Below are positions 10,276 to 21,520 of a DNA stretch of 64,000 nt, piece after piece. Every line of letters begins with the position of its first letter. Position 1 is the first letter of the stretch. A program made the translations under genes and the position numbers. The notes beneath the pieces are model-generated. The model ran no database searches. It was not told where the DNA came from and was given only the letters and a program-made list of their open reading frames with translations. The DNA comes from Pectinophora gossypiella. Its lineage: Eukaryota > Arthropoda > Insecta > Lepidoptera > Gelechiidae. The stretch covers positions 5,311,438-5,375,437 of the forward strand of contig NC_065415.1 in assembly GCF_024362695.1 (NCBI RefSeq). The letters are read 5' to 3'.

Positions 10276-13153
10276 TCAAAAGTTGTCTATATTCTACCAA
10301 AACGTCAGGGGTCTTAGAACGAAAACCTTACAATTTTATCAAAATATATTGAGCTCCGACTTGGACATAATTTTAATAACCGAGACATGGTTGCACTCAG
10401 GGATACTGGACACGGAGCTATGTGATAATAGATACGATGTTTTTCGAAACGATAGAGTAACCGTAACTAAGGGTGGGGGCGTACTGATATGTGTGAAGAA
10501 AACTCTAGCAGCCAAGTTTCGCTCTGACTGGTCTAAACCACCTACTGAGCTCTTATGGCTAACAATTCCGCGACGGTCACTTGGCGGTGTAGAACACGAC
10601 TTACACATTTGTATTACATACATTGTTGGAGGTAAAAGAGATCAGGCGCAACATATCTTTAATGTCATGGATACCGTGTCTAATGCTGTCAACTCTTTTC
10701 CTAATGACTATTATCTTATTACCGGTGATTTTAATTTGCCTTGTATTAAATGGTCCGAGCCCCATGCTACTATTGTAAAGGAGGGTCTCACTGAGACACA
10801 GGAGGCAGCTGAGAGGCTTTTAAACGTTTTTAACATGCTAGAGCTAAATCAATTTAACGTCCATAGTAATGCATATGATAACGTATTGGACTTAATTTTC
10901 TCTAATTTCTTTTTAACTATAAACAAATCACTAAACCCACTCGTGAACGAGGATCCAAGTCATATTACGTTGGATATAGAAGCTGCCGACATATTTTTAC
11001 CTACTTTGCCCAAAACATGTACCCCCAAATTTCAATTCCATAAAGCTAACTATAATATAATTAATAGTGAAATTGACAAAATCGACTGGAACTCTATAAT
11101 TACTGATGTGCCTATGGAAGTTGCAACGAATATATTCTATGAGTTAATTAATAACTTGATAATGTTACATGTCCCAGTTAAACATATTAATAATAATCAA
11201 CAACTTTATCCGGTGTGGTACTCGAATTCTTTAATTAAACTAATTAAACATAAAGGGAAATCTCATGCAAAGTGGAAAAAATATAAGAACCCTAGAGATT
11301 ACGACGAATTTTCATTACTTCGCTCTCGCCAAAAATATTTGCAGGAAAAGTGCTACAATAATTTTGTTAAACAATCCCAAGTTAATATTAAACGCAACCC
11401 AAAAATGCTATGGAGTTTCATACATACAATGCGCGGAAATAGTGGTAAATCAGGATATCCTAATGTACTCTCGAATGGCCGAGAGACCTTGGATAATGGT
11501 CCTGACATCTGCCAAGGCTTTAATGACTTTTTCCAAAGTGTATTTAATCAACCTGCCTTGAATTATCCTGTACAAGATACCTTGCCTGCTCCCCGAGGTG
11601 ATAGTTGTTATGTGCATACCCTACTGACTAGCAGTGACTTAATATATAAATACATTAACAAATTGGACCCTCATAAGGGAGCCGGTAGCGATGGTATACC
11701 ACCAGTATTTCTCATTCAGTGTGCACACAGTATATCCAAACCGTTATCAATAATTTTTAATCGCTCTATCAAGGAGGGTATATTTCCCGATGTATGGAAG
11801 GAAGCAAACATAGTTCCAATTCATAAAAAGGGGTCTAAGACAATCATACAGAACTACCGACCAATCTCTATACTGAACACAATAGCAAAGTTATTTGAGA
11901 GGATTGTATACGATACTATTTATAATACTATAGCTTCCAATATTAGCGAATTCCAGCACGGCTTTTTGCGTCGCAGGTCGGTATACACTAATCTATGTCC
12001 CTTTACTAGATATATTTCTCGGAGTATGGAGGAAAACAGTCAGGTGGACGTGATCTACACGGATTTCGAAAAGGCGTTTGACCGTGTGGATCACGTCATA
12101 CTATTACACAAATTATATAACCTTGGTATACAGGGCGATTTGTTCCGTTGGGTAAAATCCTATATAACAAATAGAACGCAGGCAGTGGTGCTGGGTGGTT
12201 ACAAGTCTAACTATATACACATCCCCTCTGGAGTCCCCCAGGGATCCCATTTGGGACCTTTATTTTATAATGCGTATTTATTCGACATCCATACGTGCTT
12301 TGTACATTCCAGGCACTTACTCTACGCTGATGATAACAAAATTTACCTAAAAATATCTAAACTTGATGACTGCAGGAAAATTCAAGCAGATCTAGACCGG
12401 CTTTCGATATATTATGCATATAACAGAATTAACGTGAATGTTGACAAATGCACACAAATTACCTTCACTCGTAAAAAGAAGCCAATACTGTTTGATTATA
12501 ATATACATAACATTCTACTTCAACGGGTTGTACAGTCTCGTGACCTGGGCGTTATTTTGGACAGCCAACTTTCCTTCAGCAAACACATTGACACGATTGT
12601 TGAAAAAGCCTATAAAAATCTAGGATTTGTTATGCGAGTCTGTAAGCCCTTTGACGACATAGCCTGCATTAAGATGGTCTATTATGCCTATGTAAGAAGT
12701 GTTTTGGAGTTTGGAAGCGTAATATGGAATCCACAATACAAAAAATATGTCGAAAAAATTGAACGCATTCAAAAAAAATTCATTAAACACCTTAATTATA
12801 GAGAGAAAATAAAATTACCATCCTATGAGGAGGGATGCATATATCACCGCGTCAGTAATCTGAAGGATAGAAGAATACTACTGGACATGGCCTTTTTGCA
12901 CAATATAGTTAACGCAAGTCTTGATTGTCCCGCACTTACATCATCTATCTCTCTTATCACGCCACAACGACGCCCTCGACATCCCTTACATAAAGTATTT
13001 CATATCCAGCGGAATCGCACAAACTACGGAAGCAACGATTTTACTTCACGAGCACTTAATGTTTATAATAATACATTTAGTGATTTTGACATTTATGCTT
13101 TATCGAAACCTTCTTTTAAGAAACTTGTACTCGAGAGGTTATCTAAATTATAA
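10268..13153 (+). CDS. LINE ORF2: AP endonuclease and reverse transcriptase
   Basis: The enzyme nicks target DNA and copies the element RNA from the nick (target-primed reverse transcription). I prefer the ATG at 10268 (MANQKLSIFY), giving 961 residues; an in-frame ATG at 10238 would give 971. Numbering below is from 10238. The endonuclease region is residues 16-250: QNVRG (N22), LITETW (E49), TGDFNLP (D164, N166), DLIFS (D218) and a late H242 in EDPSH, where many relatives have SDH. The reverse transcriptase is residues about 470-710: IVPIHKKGS, NYRPIS, QHGF, TDFEKAFDRVDH (D609), GVPQGS (665-670) and YADD (D698, D699). The C-terminal region has the usual KYLG-like connection and no extra nuclease. 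No internal stop is present. All core catalytic residues are there, so activity is plausible. Clade placement is inference. Confidence 0.92.
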   Translation: MANQKLSIFYQNVRGLRTKTLQFYQNILSSDLDIILITETWLHSGILDTELCDNRYDVFRNDRVTVTKGGGVLICVKKTLAAKFRSDWSKPPTELLWLTIPRRSLGGVEHDLHICITYIVGGKRDQAQHIFNVMDTVSNAVNSFPNDYYLITGDFNLPCIKWSEPHATIVKEGLTETQEAAERLLNVFNMLELNQFNVHSNAYDNVLDLIFSNFFLTINKSLNPLVNEDPSHITLDIEAADIFLPTLPKTCTPKFQFHKANYNIINSEIDKIDWNSIITDVPMEVATNIFYELINNLIMLHVPVKHINNNQQLYPVWYSNSLIKLIKHKGKSHAKWKKYKNPRDYDEFSLLRSRQKYLQEKCYNNFVKQSQVNIKRNPKMLWSFIHTMRGNSGKSGYPNVLSNGRETLDNGPDICQGFNDFFQSVFNQPALNYPVQDTLPAPRGDSCYVHTLLTSSDLIYKYINKLDPHKGAGSDGIPPVFLIQCAHSISKPLSIIFNRSIKEGIFPDVWKEANIVPIHKKGSKTIIQNYRPISILNTIAKLFERIVYDTIYNTIASNISEFQHGFLRRRSVYTNLCPFTRYISRSMEENSQVDVIYTDFEKAFDRVDHVILLHKLYNLGIQGDLFRWVKSYITNRTQAVVLGGYKSNYIHIPSGVPQGSHLGPLFYNAYLFDIHTCFVHSRHLLYADDNKIYLKISKLDDCRKIQADLDRLSIYYAYNRINVNVDKCTQITFTRKKKPILFDYNIHNILLQRVVQSRDLGVILDSQLSFSKHIDTIVEKAYKNLGFVMRVCKPFDDIACIKMVYYAYVRSVLEFGSVIWNPQYKKYVEKIERIQKKFIKHLNYREKIKLPSYEEGCIYHRVSNLKDRRILLDMAFLHNIVNASLDCPALTSSISLITPQRRPRHPLHKVFHIQRNRTNYGSNDFTSRALNVYNNTFSDFDIYALSKPSFKKLVLERLSKL

Positions 13154-13211
13154 ATTAGAAGCATATAAATAACCATCATGTAGTTAAATCCATATTATAT
13201 TTATAATATAT

Positions 13212-13243
<32 letters not shown>

Positions 13244-13503
13244 ATAATTACTTAGATATATTGTGCTATTAATGTTAATATGTATGTATTTATTTTGTTA
13301 TTTCATTGTCTTTTGGATAGGTATAATACAATACAATATAATATAAAATACGTAAGTAAATGTTACACACATACACACACACACATAGACACACGCGAAC
13401 ACGGTTCATTTAAATTTGCATGTTATGATATCCTGTTATTGGCGAAGAAATTTTGTACATGTATTATATAAGAAAACGACTATTGTTAATGCTGTTGGAT
13501 ATC

Positions 13504-13534
<31 letters not shown>
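13154..13534 (+). repeat. LINE 3' UTR with microsatellites and (TAAA)n tail
   Basis: The 3' UTR carries a (TA)n run at about 13216-13244, a short (CA)n run at about 13366-13385 and ends in seven or eight TAAA repeats at 13504-13534. The terminal repeat is the usual sign of a non-LTR retrotransposon end without poly(A). Confidence 0.75.
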
Positions 13535-15136
13535 GATGATGATCCATATTGTATGATTTGAAGTATCGATTATCCAAAGATTTTAAAAAGGATAATTCAT
13601 GATGAAATCATCATGATTCAGATGACACACATAAATGGCAATCCGACAACATACCCAAAATGGAAGCCTGTCAACTTGTTCCTTTTGCATGTCATTAGAA
13701 AGTTCGGGTGATAAATATATTTTCTGCTTGGTAATCAAGTTTTGTGGAAAAGCATATTGTATATGCATAAGCATATGTATAAGCATATGTATAAAAGACC
13801 TTTTTTATGTTGACCGACACATAATTGTATGTTACAATATTTGAAAGTACCTCCATACGTTGTTAGCGCATTTTTTATTAAAAAATCGGCAATTATTTCG
13901 CATAATATGAAATATTTTTGTCGATCGAATCGAATCGAAATGCTCTATCACACCGATATTTGCATTCAATACTTTAGAAAAACATGCAAAAAGTTTACGT
14001 ATTAGGTAAAAAAAATAAAGTTGTAAAAATCCATCCAAAAACGCGGAATTAAATAACGCGCATTTCTACGCACCGTGTCTTTATAATGAAGCCTAAGTAT
14101 TATATTGGGTAGTTTCCTAGGTCAAAGATAACTTACGAAACTCTGATTACTAAATAAAGACATGTCTAAAGATGACAAAAAATGTTTTCTTTTTTTCCTA
14201 TTTAACTTATTTATGAATGTTAATAAAGAAAAATGTAATAATAAGTACCACATTTTGTAAGGTTTTTCTATGACGTCACAGGTTGCTTTTTCATACAAAT
14301 TCTGTGTTTTGACGTTTAGTAAAAAGTAATTGATTTGACTAGTTAGGAACTACACTATTGTAGGTACATGCACAAGTAAGGACGTGTCACATTATCGGGT
14401 TACATAATTCGATACCTTCGCAAGGATTATAATTACGAGATGAGATGTTGCTGTTGGCATTATTGTAAGAGAATTCATACTAAGTGACAGTAAATAACGA
14501 TAAGACGTTGTATGAAATGGGAGAGAGCTGCACCGCTCCCTATTAAGGCAATCGTAATTTAAACAATGATGTTATGTTTCAACACGAGCCAATTGAGACT
14601 CGTATCTTGTTTATGGAGTTATTGATGCGTTTTGATGCATCGAATTCCATATTTGCTTACTCTTTCGTTACTTATCAACCCGCGCATTAACTCGAAGATT
14701 TTTAAATAGGTTAGTATTTACGAGGGCTTACGAGGTTAATCAAAATTTCATCTGATAGCAAGTGAAGATGTGGCTTAAGGTAGTGTCATAGAATAAGAAA
14801 TACACGTAAAGAACGGCAACTCTCCGCTCCCCACTAGCGACTGTGTTAGTTCTACCTCACCTCCTTTGGTCTTATTTCAGTCTTCATTCGTATGGGCAGA
14901 CTTCACACACACAGATACGCGTGTACGGTAACATCAATGTGTAGTGTCTGTGTAAAACGAGGTTATTTTTGTATGAAGTGTCGGGGGTGTGGTAGTGTAG
15001 TGTCCTACCATAGGCACTGACACTAGTTTTAAAGATTGGTAATTGTAATGAGGGATAAACAGACTGCGCTCCGTCATTTGATTTGTACCGTTTCGTTTTG
15101 TTTTGAAATGATGATTAGAATGAGATAGGATAGGAT
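13535..15136. other. No gene; short simple repeats
   Basis: Three near-identical 12-bp units of the form aagcatatgtat lie at about 13749-13793. The stretch 14805-15005 (ggcaactctccgctccccac ... gtgtgtagtgtctgtgtaaa) has the look of a dispersed lepidopteran repeat, but no second copy was found here. Otherwise nothing is supported. Confidence 0.4.
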
Positions 15137-15415
15137 GAGATCTTCTTCTTCCTTGCGCTATCCCACTTTAGGTGGGGTCGGCTCTCCTAATTTTGCGGCG
15201 CCATGACATTCTGTCTAGGATTGTCGGGTCGGGTAAATTTTCTTTGTTCAATAATCGGGACATGCTGGTCCACTAAGTATAAGGAGGGCGTCCTCTGCCT
15301 CTTTTGTTCTCGGGCAGGCAAAGAGCTGTGTGGACTACATGCTGCTGGTCTATCCGCATTAGGTGCCATACCACCTCAAACGACTTTCTTGTCAGCTTAT
15401 CGGGTATAGGGGCTA
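15137..15415 (-). repeat. LINE-like repeat fragment, probably RTE type
   Basis: Begins with tcttcttcttccttgcgcta and continues cccactttaggtggggtcgg. On the minus strand this gives a 3' end in GAAGAAGA, as in RTE-type elements. Both strands have short open frames of 60-68 codons with no intact domain. The family is inferred from style. Confidence 0.4.
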
Positions 15416-16284
15416 CTTTTGTTTTTTTAGGATAGGATAAGATAAGATATCATAATTATATATGTATTTTAAGTAGGTACTAGGTTTGTTTATAGTATAA
15501 TTATGTTTTAGATAAAACGTTTTGTGTTAATTTACCCTATTGCATTATGTATTTATTCCTGTACTGCGCCGTCCCCGACTTCAATATTTAGCAAGTTCTT
15601 TCATCTTAAGGTTGCCTGGGAGAAATTGCTATTTAGATTGTACTTTTCTTGTCATTTTTGAAATTATTTTTAATGTTGTGTTTATATGTGCGATAAAGGA
15701 TTTGTGTATTGTATTGATATCCGCAACTACTGAAATATGACGTACTCTATAACATGACGAAATTGTAGATGACGTGGCGGTGGTAAAAGTGTTTGGTAGG
15801 TACTACTGTCTGTATAAAGTTGGATGTATAAAGTTGGGACACCACTTAATTATCATATTTATAATCGTAAATAATTCTAAGTCACTGTTAGCTACCACTA
15901 CACCTACTTATGTGCAATGCAATATATAAACATTTAGTATTCAATCAATCTTGCGCATAAATTAGTACCTATTGGCTCTTAATCATAAAATAATAATACA
16001 GTTTTTGTTAGTGCAACACTAGTATCATCAATAACAATTAAATTGTTTAATAGTCTTACCGTGTATACATTTAAGAAACAATTTTGAAGTAAATATAATA
16101 ATATATATTCGAAATATTAAATGTATGGAATACGTGGGGTTTGCCTAATTAACATAGGTACACCATTATCACATCACATAACATAGTGTACCTAATTCTG
16201 ATGCAGAGTTAAATGAAAGACCGCCAACCATGTTTAAGGTAACTATAATTTATATATTTTTTATATATTTAGAGTCATCATCAT
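15416..16284. other. No gene seen
   Basis: AT-rich sequence with no supported feature. Confidence 0.4.
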
Positions 16285-16420
16285 CAATTTAAGAGCCACG
16301 CTCTTGTCGGTGCAGCATTTTCCATGCTACTTTTTTAGGGAAAAATAGGGCAGTGGTTTCCCTCTTGCCTTCCGCCCCGCAGTACTCTGTCTGACGCAAG
16401 TGGGATGGTGCCCAGAGTAG
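16285..16420 (+). repeat. Interspersed repeat, family E copy 1
   Basis: The core is aagagccacgctcttgtcgg, agggaaaaatagggcagtgg, ttgccttccgccccgcag and gtgggatggtgcccag. Copies at 33411-33547 and 34711-34840 share the order and orientation. Length is about 135 bp with no coding signal. It could be the 3' or 5' end of a larger retroposon. Confidence 0.6.
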
Positions 16421-16879
16421 TATATTTAGAGTATATAAGGTCATTATTTCTTTACAAGAAAACTTTATTGTATTGTAAGACAAAACGCAGTAATGCAATA
16501 AATATGAAAGAAAACTTAAAAGTAACCTACAGAGGTGTTGTTAGAAACCCCAATATAGTTCACAATATCATCGCTGCAGTAAATACGAGATTGCATCAAT
16601 GCAAATTGTAATACAATAGTCACTAACCTTGGACCAATAGCATTTATCGTTCCATGTCAATCATCCTATGTGCCGACTGCTTTCGCTCGACTGGGCCCGT
16701 TTGAACAAAACAATTTGATCCTTTGACATTTGTTTAGTGGGTCAAGATTACTATAACCACGTAGTTATCAAATTTGTCGTTGATATGTAATTTGTTACGT
16801 GTCAACGGAATTCGTGTTATAAACCTTAACTTGGTTTAAAAATATATTCTTGAAACGTACAATCGCATCGCAGACATTA

Positions 16880-17099
16880 CAGGCTTGAATCACCTTATTG
16901 TCCGAAAAAGTATGATAATTCCGTGCTTCGTTCCGTGCTTCGCAGGGCACTTTATGTTGGTCCCGGCTATTAGCCCTAAAAGCACCTCAAATAAATCGCA
17001 GTCCAGCAGCGTGGTGGAGTATGCTCCATACCCCCTCCGATTGATTGAGGGGAGGCCTGTGCCCAGCAGTGGGACGTATATAGGCTGTTTATGTTATGT
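16880..17099 (+). repeat. SINE copy lacking its tRNA head
   Basis: Reads aggcttgaatcaccttattg through ggtcccggctattagcc and ggtggagtatgctccatacc to cagtgggacgtatataggc. This is the reverse complement order of the SINE at 21179-21508, without the tRNA-derived part. A local duplication (ccgtgcttcgtt) is present near 16921-16940. Confidence 0.7.
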
Positions 17100-17157
17100 G
17101 TACAGTCGACAACGAAACTTGAAAAAGAACACAGAACTTAGTTATCTTAGTCAGTAG

Positions 17158-17251
17158 CCTTCCGGTTCTTATAGACTAAATCCCATTACGACACTTTCCT
17201 ATACATGTCTGAATCTCAATTTACCTCATTTAGTCTTTATGAACCGGAAGG
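17158..17251. mobile_element. Short palindromic MITE, about 94 bp
   Basis: The left end ccttccggttcttatagact is mirrored by the right end agtctttatgaaccggaagg. The TIR is about 24 bp with one or two mismatches, around a 45-bp centre. No coding capacity. Confidence 0.55.
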
Positions 17252-18188
17252 GTTGGTAGGTATTACCTGCCGTAGCTACACACTTGAAGTTCATGTGTAT
17301 CAACTCGTGTTATAGTAACATAATTATACATCAATACGTGTAAGCATTATATCGACATTGGCAGAATTATCAGAGATCACAGAAGATAAAAAAATAGGTA
17401 CTTACTTAAGTATTTTATTACAAGACTGATAAGTGATAAGTTATAAATAATTATTCTTACTTACCTTATGTGCAATAATATTTTTAGAAGTATTTTATAA
17501 CAAAACTGCCTCAGAATGGTGAGCAAAGGCGTCACTTATGGGCAGAGGTTATAGGTAAGTACTTAAGTATATTGTTTATAGGTCAAGATTACGATGATCT
17601 ACGTAGTTATCAAATATTGGCGTTGATGTTGGGTTTGTAAAGTGCCAAGACCTTGCTTTATAAATAAACAAAAAAAAATGCGACGTAAAAATATCGTCCA
17701 TGAATTTTTGGAGCGCCATGTGATTGTATGATGCAAAGTTGTGAATTTTTGGACCGAATTTTTACATTTGTTTAAACATAAATGTCAGAAAATATAAAAA
17801 CTAAAAAGCGTTATGAAACAAGGAGTAGATAAAAGTCTATGAAGTATACTGATCCAAATACAAACCCAACTTGTTGATATTCGAATTATCGCGTGCAATG
17901 TCGATTTAAAAAACCCATTCGCGCGCCATTCGTTACTACTTTTCAAGCGCCAAGATTATAAAAACGCGGGCAAATGCACGCGGATTCTAAACGAAAACAT
18001 CGAACATTTGCAATCGACCGACTACCGGTTCCGAATTTGGTCCAATATCGATGACCTCGCAGACCAAACGCGTGGAGTTACGCTACATTCCGACTAAAAC
18101 TAAGTTTGTACGTAGAAGCGGTCGTCAGACACATGTTGTGAAGATAAATATTTACTTAACGGTTTGATGTGTTTTTTTTTTTTTTTTT
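17252..18188. other. No gene seen
   Basis: Unremarkable AT-rich sequence ending in a T run at 18172-18188. Confidence 0.4.
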
Positions 18189-18945
18189 GATGCGGCATAT
18201 TAAAAGTATATCTCAAATGATATTCATTGCTTCATTACCTAGGGAATAGGGTAACCAAGTTCAAGTATCTGGGTCACTGGGTCACAGATGACTTATGTGA
18301 CAACGCGGACATCGAGAGAGAGCGTAGGTCGCTGTCTGTCCGGTGTAACATGCTGGCTCGTAGATTTGCACGATGCACTATACCAGTCAAAATAACTTTA
18401 TTCAAAGCCTACTGTCAGTCGATGTATACGTGCAGTCTGTGGACCAGCTACACGCGGCGGGCATATAGCGCCCTGCGCGTGCTGTATAACAATGCGTTCA
18501 GGAGGCTGATGGGGTTGCCGCGATTCTGCAGCGCTTCGGCGATGTTTGCGCAGGCGCAAACCGATGATTTCTATGCGATCATCCGGAAGCGGAGCGCCTC
18601 ACTGCTAGAGCGGTTTCGTGGCGGCACTAACGGTATCCTGAGCGCATTGTCTGAGAGGTGGGACTCGCCGATGCTGGAGAGATGGATAAGACTACATGTC
18701 AGCTCATCACCTTTCTTGCAATGAAAATGTTATCATTGTTATCAATAACAATAATAATATGTTATCAATAATATTAATTTAATTTGATTTTATATATAAT
18801 TTAATTTTAATTTATCTAATTTATCTAATCTAATCTGATTGTTATTAGTCTACTAACATTAGGATTAAGTACTATGTTACTAACATCTATGGACAATAGT
18901 CTGAAAATAAAGATTTTGAATTGAAAAAAAAAAAAAAAAAAATTT
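18189..18945 (+). pseudogene. 5'-truncated LINE: C-terminal end of a reverse transcriptase ORF plus 3' tail
   Basis: An open frame from 18227 to 18724 (about 165 codons, no true ATG start) encodes a post-RT region. It includes VTKFKYLGHWVTDD, ERERRSLSVRCNMLARRF, TLFKAYCQSMYTCSLWTSY and FRRLMGLPRFCSAS. This is the connection/C-terminal part of insect LINE ORF2 proteins. The 3' UTR follows to a poly(A) run at 18924-18941, preceded by aataaagattttgaattg. The catalytic RT part is absent, so it cannot act alone. The uninterrupted frame points to a recent insertion. It is a different family from the LINE at 8-13.5 kb. Confidence 0.8.
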
Positions 18946-19019
18946 TGAATTTGAATTATCTAAAATATTATTATAGATAACCGGTAGTAAACACCGGCGG
19001 GTGAAACACTTCTTTTGAA

Positions 19020-19165
19020 GAAATGTAAAATTTTATTAATATTCAATTCTTTATTACAATAAAGTCACATAAAAAAGAACACACATAAGATTAAAAAAGT
19101 AACAATAAACAATTAAAATTTATGTCAAAAGGTGGGGTTATTTCTAAAAGATATTTTCCCGATGA
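19020..19165 (-). repeat. LINE-tail-like repeat, family H, decayed
   Basis: A ttctttattacaataaag start and gtggggttatttctaaaaga core resemble the copies at 4640-4740 and 62000-62092. The 65-codon frame at 19122-19319 is probably part of this repeat. Confidence 0.35.
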
Positions 19166-19515
19166 TGACAATGAAAATATTATTTCAATTCTACGTTTCC
19201 ACGTAAACCATCTAGTAAATGATAAATGTAACTTACATAAACTTGGTATTAACTTAATAAACAGTTCCTATCCAATAAAGAAGTCTTGTCCGTCGAGCAT
19301 AACAGAAAGTTTACAATAGTAAACTTAACAGAAATGTAGTATATACTAAAACTAAAATCACTTTATTTATTGTTATAAGAGCGAATATTCGATATAATGA
19401 TGAAAACATTTTTGGAAAATTTTACCTCTTCGAAAATTGAAAATCTGTGGACGATATGGCCGGGGTGATAAGAATATGAATGCATTCTATCACACTACTA
19501 AACTGTAAAGAGACG

Positions 19516-19658
19516 TTGGTGCCAATTCGGGTGGACACAAACATAACCTAATTTCAGTTTGACAGCTCTTACAATAAGTGCAAGAAAAAGATGCTGCTAA
19601 TTTTAGTCCTGTCAATTTAAGCTAAAATTATGTTGGTGATTGCCCGAATCGGGACCAA
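19516..19658. mobile_element. Palindromic MITE, 143 bp
   Basis: The left end ttggtgccaattcgggtgga is mirrored by the right end (tgcccgaatcgggaccaa). Inside, acataacctaatttcagttt pairs loosely with the complementary stretch of the right arm. Arms are about 50 bp each with scattered mismatches. No coding capacity and no clear target duplication. Confidence 0.6.
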
Positions 19659-20581
19659 TAGTATCAACATTTAAGTAAATAATTTTCCTCTATTCACCGA
19701 ACCAATTTTGCGACACAATGTAACACTATTCAGTTCACATCGAGCATCATGGTCGGAATATCTCACATGAAAGTGAAACTTGGTACGAATATTGCCGATG
19801 TCGCTCGTTGCACAATCATATTGGATGGACACGTCTGTCGTACACGATTGGAGTACTCTTGGAAATCTTAAACGACTATAATAATGCTCGGCACTCGCTC
19901 TATGCATGAAGAATACTTAGTATGAAGAAATTCTACGCTCATAACATATCAGGTACCTATATCGTCACCTTTTAGTGAAAAACTCGTAAGCGCCATTTTG
20001 AAAATCGCATTATGGATATGATTTTTGCTAACAACACCTCGCATCGTAATAGATAAGCTATTTTCAATCCAGGTAAATTTGTTTCATAATCGTTTTGCAA
20101 GTTAGCTCATTCTAAATATAGTGTCAGATATCTCAAATTCAAAATTTTGAAACATCTTTATTCAACAGGTAATATAGTTTCGCTTTAAATCGTCAATTTT
20201 TAGATAACGAAGGTCTCAGTCACCTAAAACTACTGTAGATTCACACAATCTGTATAGCCGGGAAAAAAAGCTGCAAGAAAATATTTGAATAAATATTTCA
20301 TCTTCAAAATTTGTGTGTTAGTTTAGATAAACGTGTATCTACCTGTATCGTAACAGTCAGATGTGACTTCACTATTATATGAGCTAATCGCTCGTAAAAC
20401 TGTCATAGAATACTTTATGGTGAAATCTCTCCCTCTGACCGTATAGTTTATGACAGTATTCAGGAAATTAACCTAACTTATAGACAGTTTGAAATATTAT
20501 AGATATAAAGCTATCATAGTTACTTTGCGAATGTGGCCAATGAAATATTCATTATTCATAACTAGTAAGTATTCCATTAGA
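19659..20581. other. No gene seen
   Basis: AT-rich sequence with no supported feature. Confidence 0.4.
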
Positions 20582-21000
20582 GTGGGGATAACAGCCTATT
20601 TCTCCCATCAGTTGTCGCTACTGTTGAGTGTACTTATATTTTGACAGTTATACTATTATCCCCCTACCCTATACTATTTGAGTAAACAAATATTTTGTTT
20701 TGATTATATTTTTACATATAACCCTGCAAAATTATAGTGTTATATTTATTTCCTAAAAATCGGAAAGAATAAAACTTAGAAAAACTTATTTGATGGCCTT
20801 TCTTTTTCGTAAGTAACTCATCCTTCTTCCATCCTTCTTAAGAAGAAGACTTATCCTTCAGACGGGATACACTCCACGTTGTTTCACATTTTATAGCAAT
20901 TTATCACGATTTATTGCTGGTTAGAATGGAGAACTGTCAAAATTTAGGAACACTCAACAGTGCTGCCACCTACATTAGAGCATCTAGTTATTATCCCCAT
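20582..21000. mobile_element. Nonautonomous TIR element, about 420 bp (candidate)
   Basis: The left end gtggggataa is mirrored by ttatccccat at the right end. About 40 bp in, ctgttgagtgtacttatatt plus ttgacagtt (20623-20651) is mirrored by aactgtcaaaatttaggaac plus actcaacag (about 20931-20960). The stretch between end and inner block is only weakly complementary. The interior has no ORF. Confidence 0.5.
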
Positions 21001-21166
21001 TATTTCAAGACTCATATAGTCATAATTGCAGTAGAAAATGCTTCTTATGTGTTTCTAATCTAAACTACCCTATAAGATCCAATTGCTCTGCAAAGGTTTC
21101 TTCCTCTTTTCCATTTTTCGCAGTCCTGTGCGCACTCCGGCTGGTCCCTCCAGCAAGCGTGCAAGC

Positions 21167-21520
21167 AACTCATGTTTAATAAACTGCCTATATACGTCCC
21201 ACTGCTGGGCACAGGCCTCCCCTCAATCAACCGGAGGGGGTATGGAGCATACTCCACCACGCTGCTCCACTGCGGGTTGGTGGAGGTGTTTTTTACGGCT
21301 AATAGCCGGGACCAACGGCTTAACGTGCCCTCCGAAGCACGGAATCATCTTACTTTTTCGGACAATCTGGTGATTCAAGCCTGAAAAGTCCTTACCAAAC
21401 AAAGGACAGTCTCACAAAGTGATTTCGACAATGTCCCCATCGGGAATCGAACCCAGACCTCCAGATCGTGAGCCTAACGCTCTAACCACTAGACCACGGA
21501 GGCTGTTAAACTCATGTTTA
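21167..21520 (-). repeat. Complete tRNA-derived SINE with perfect 12-bp target-site duplication
   Basis: The SINE occupies 21179-21508 on the minus strand. Flanking direct repeats aactcatgttta lie at 21167-21178 and 21509-21520. The right part (about 21430-21508) is the tRNA-like head, with reversed B box gggaatcgaacccagac and A box ctaaccactagaccacgg. The left part (cccactgctgggcacaggc, ctcaatcaaccggagggggt) is the tail shared by fragments at 16880-17099, 45975-46024, 50570-50598 and 59060-59320. The target duplication shows LINE-mediated insertion. Confidence 0.88.

Larger units (their letters stand above)
8130..13534 (+). mobile_element. Apparently full-length CR1-group non-LTR retrotransposon
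   Basis: Two long ORFs lie in the same orientation: ORF1 with a cysteine finger, coiled coil and FP-like domain, and ORF2 with AP endonuclease and reverse transcriptase. A 5' UTR of about 0.6 kb precedes them and a 0.38-kb 3' UTR ends in (TAAA)n at 13504-13534. Neither ORF has an internal stop or frameshift, and the RT and endonuclease catalytic residues are present, so the copy is young and may be active. The left end is uncertain: GC content rises near 8130-8160, and repeats begin at 8238. I found no convincing target-site duplication, which is common in CR1-type elements. The clade (CR1, or a Daphne/Kendo-like relative) is inferred from domain style and needs a tree. Confidence 0.85.

Noticed and set aside
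18189..18945. Part of the same LINE family as 8-13.5 kb
   Set aside because: The C-terminal motif set and the poly(A) tail differ from the (TAAA)n element, so it is a separate LINE family.
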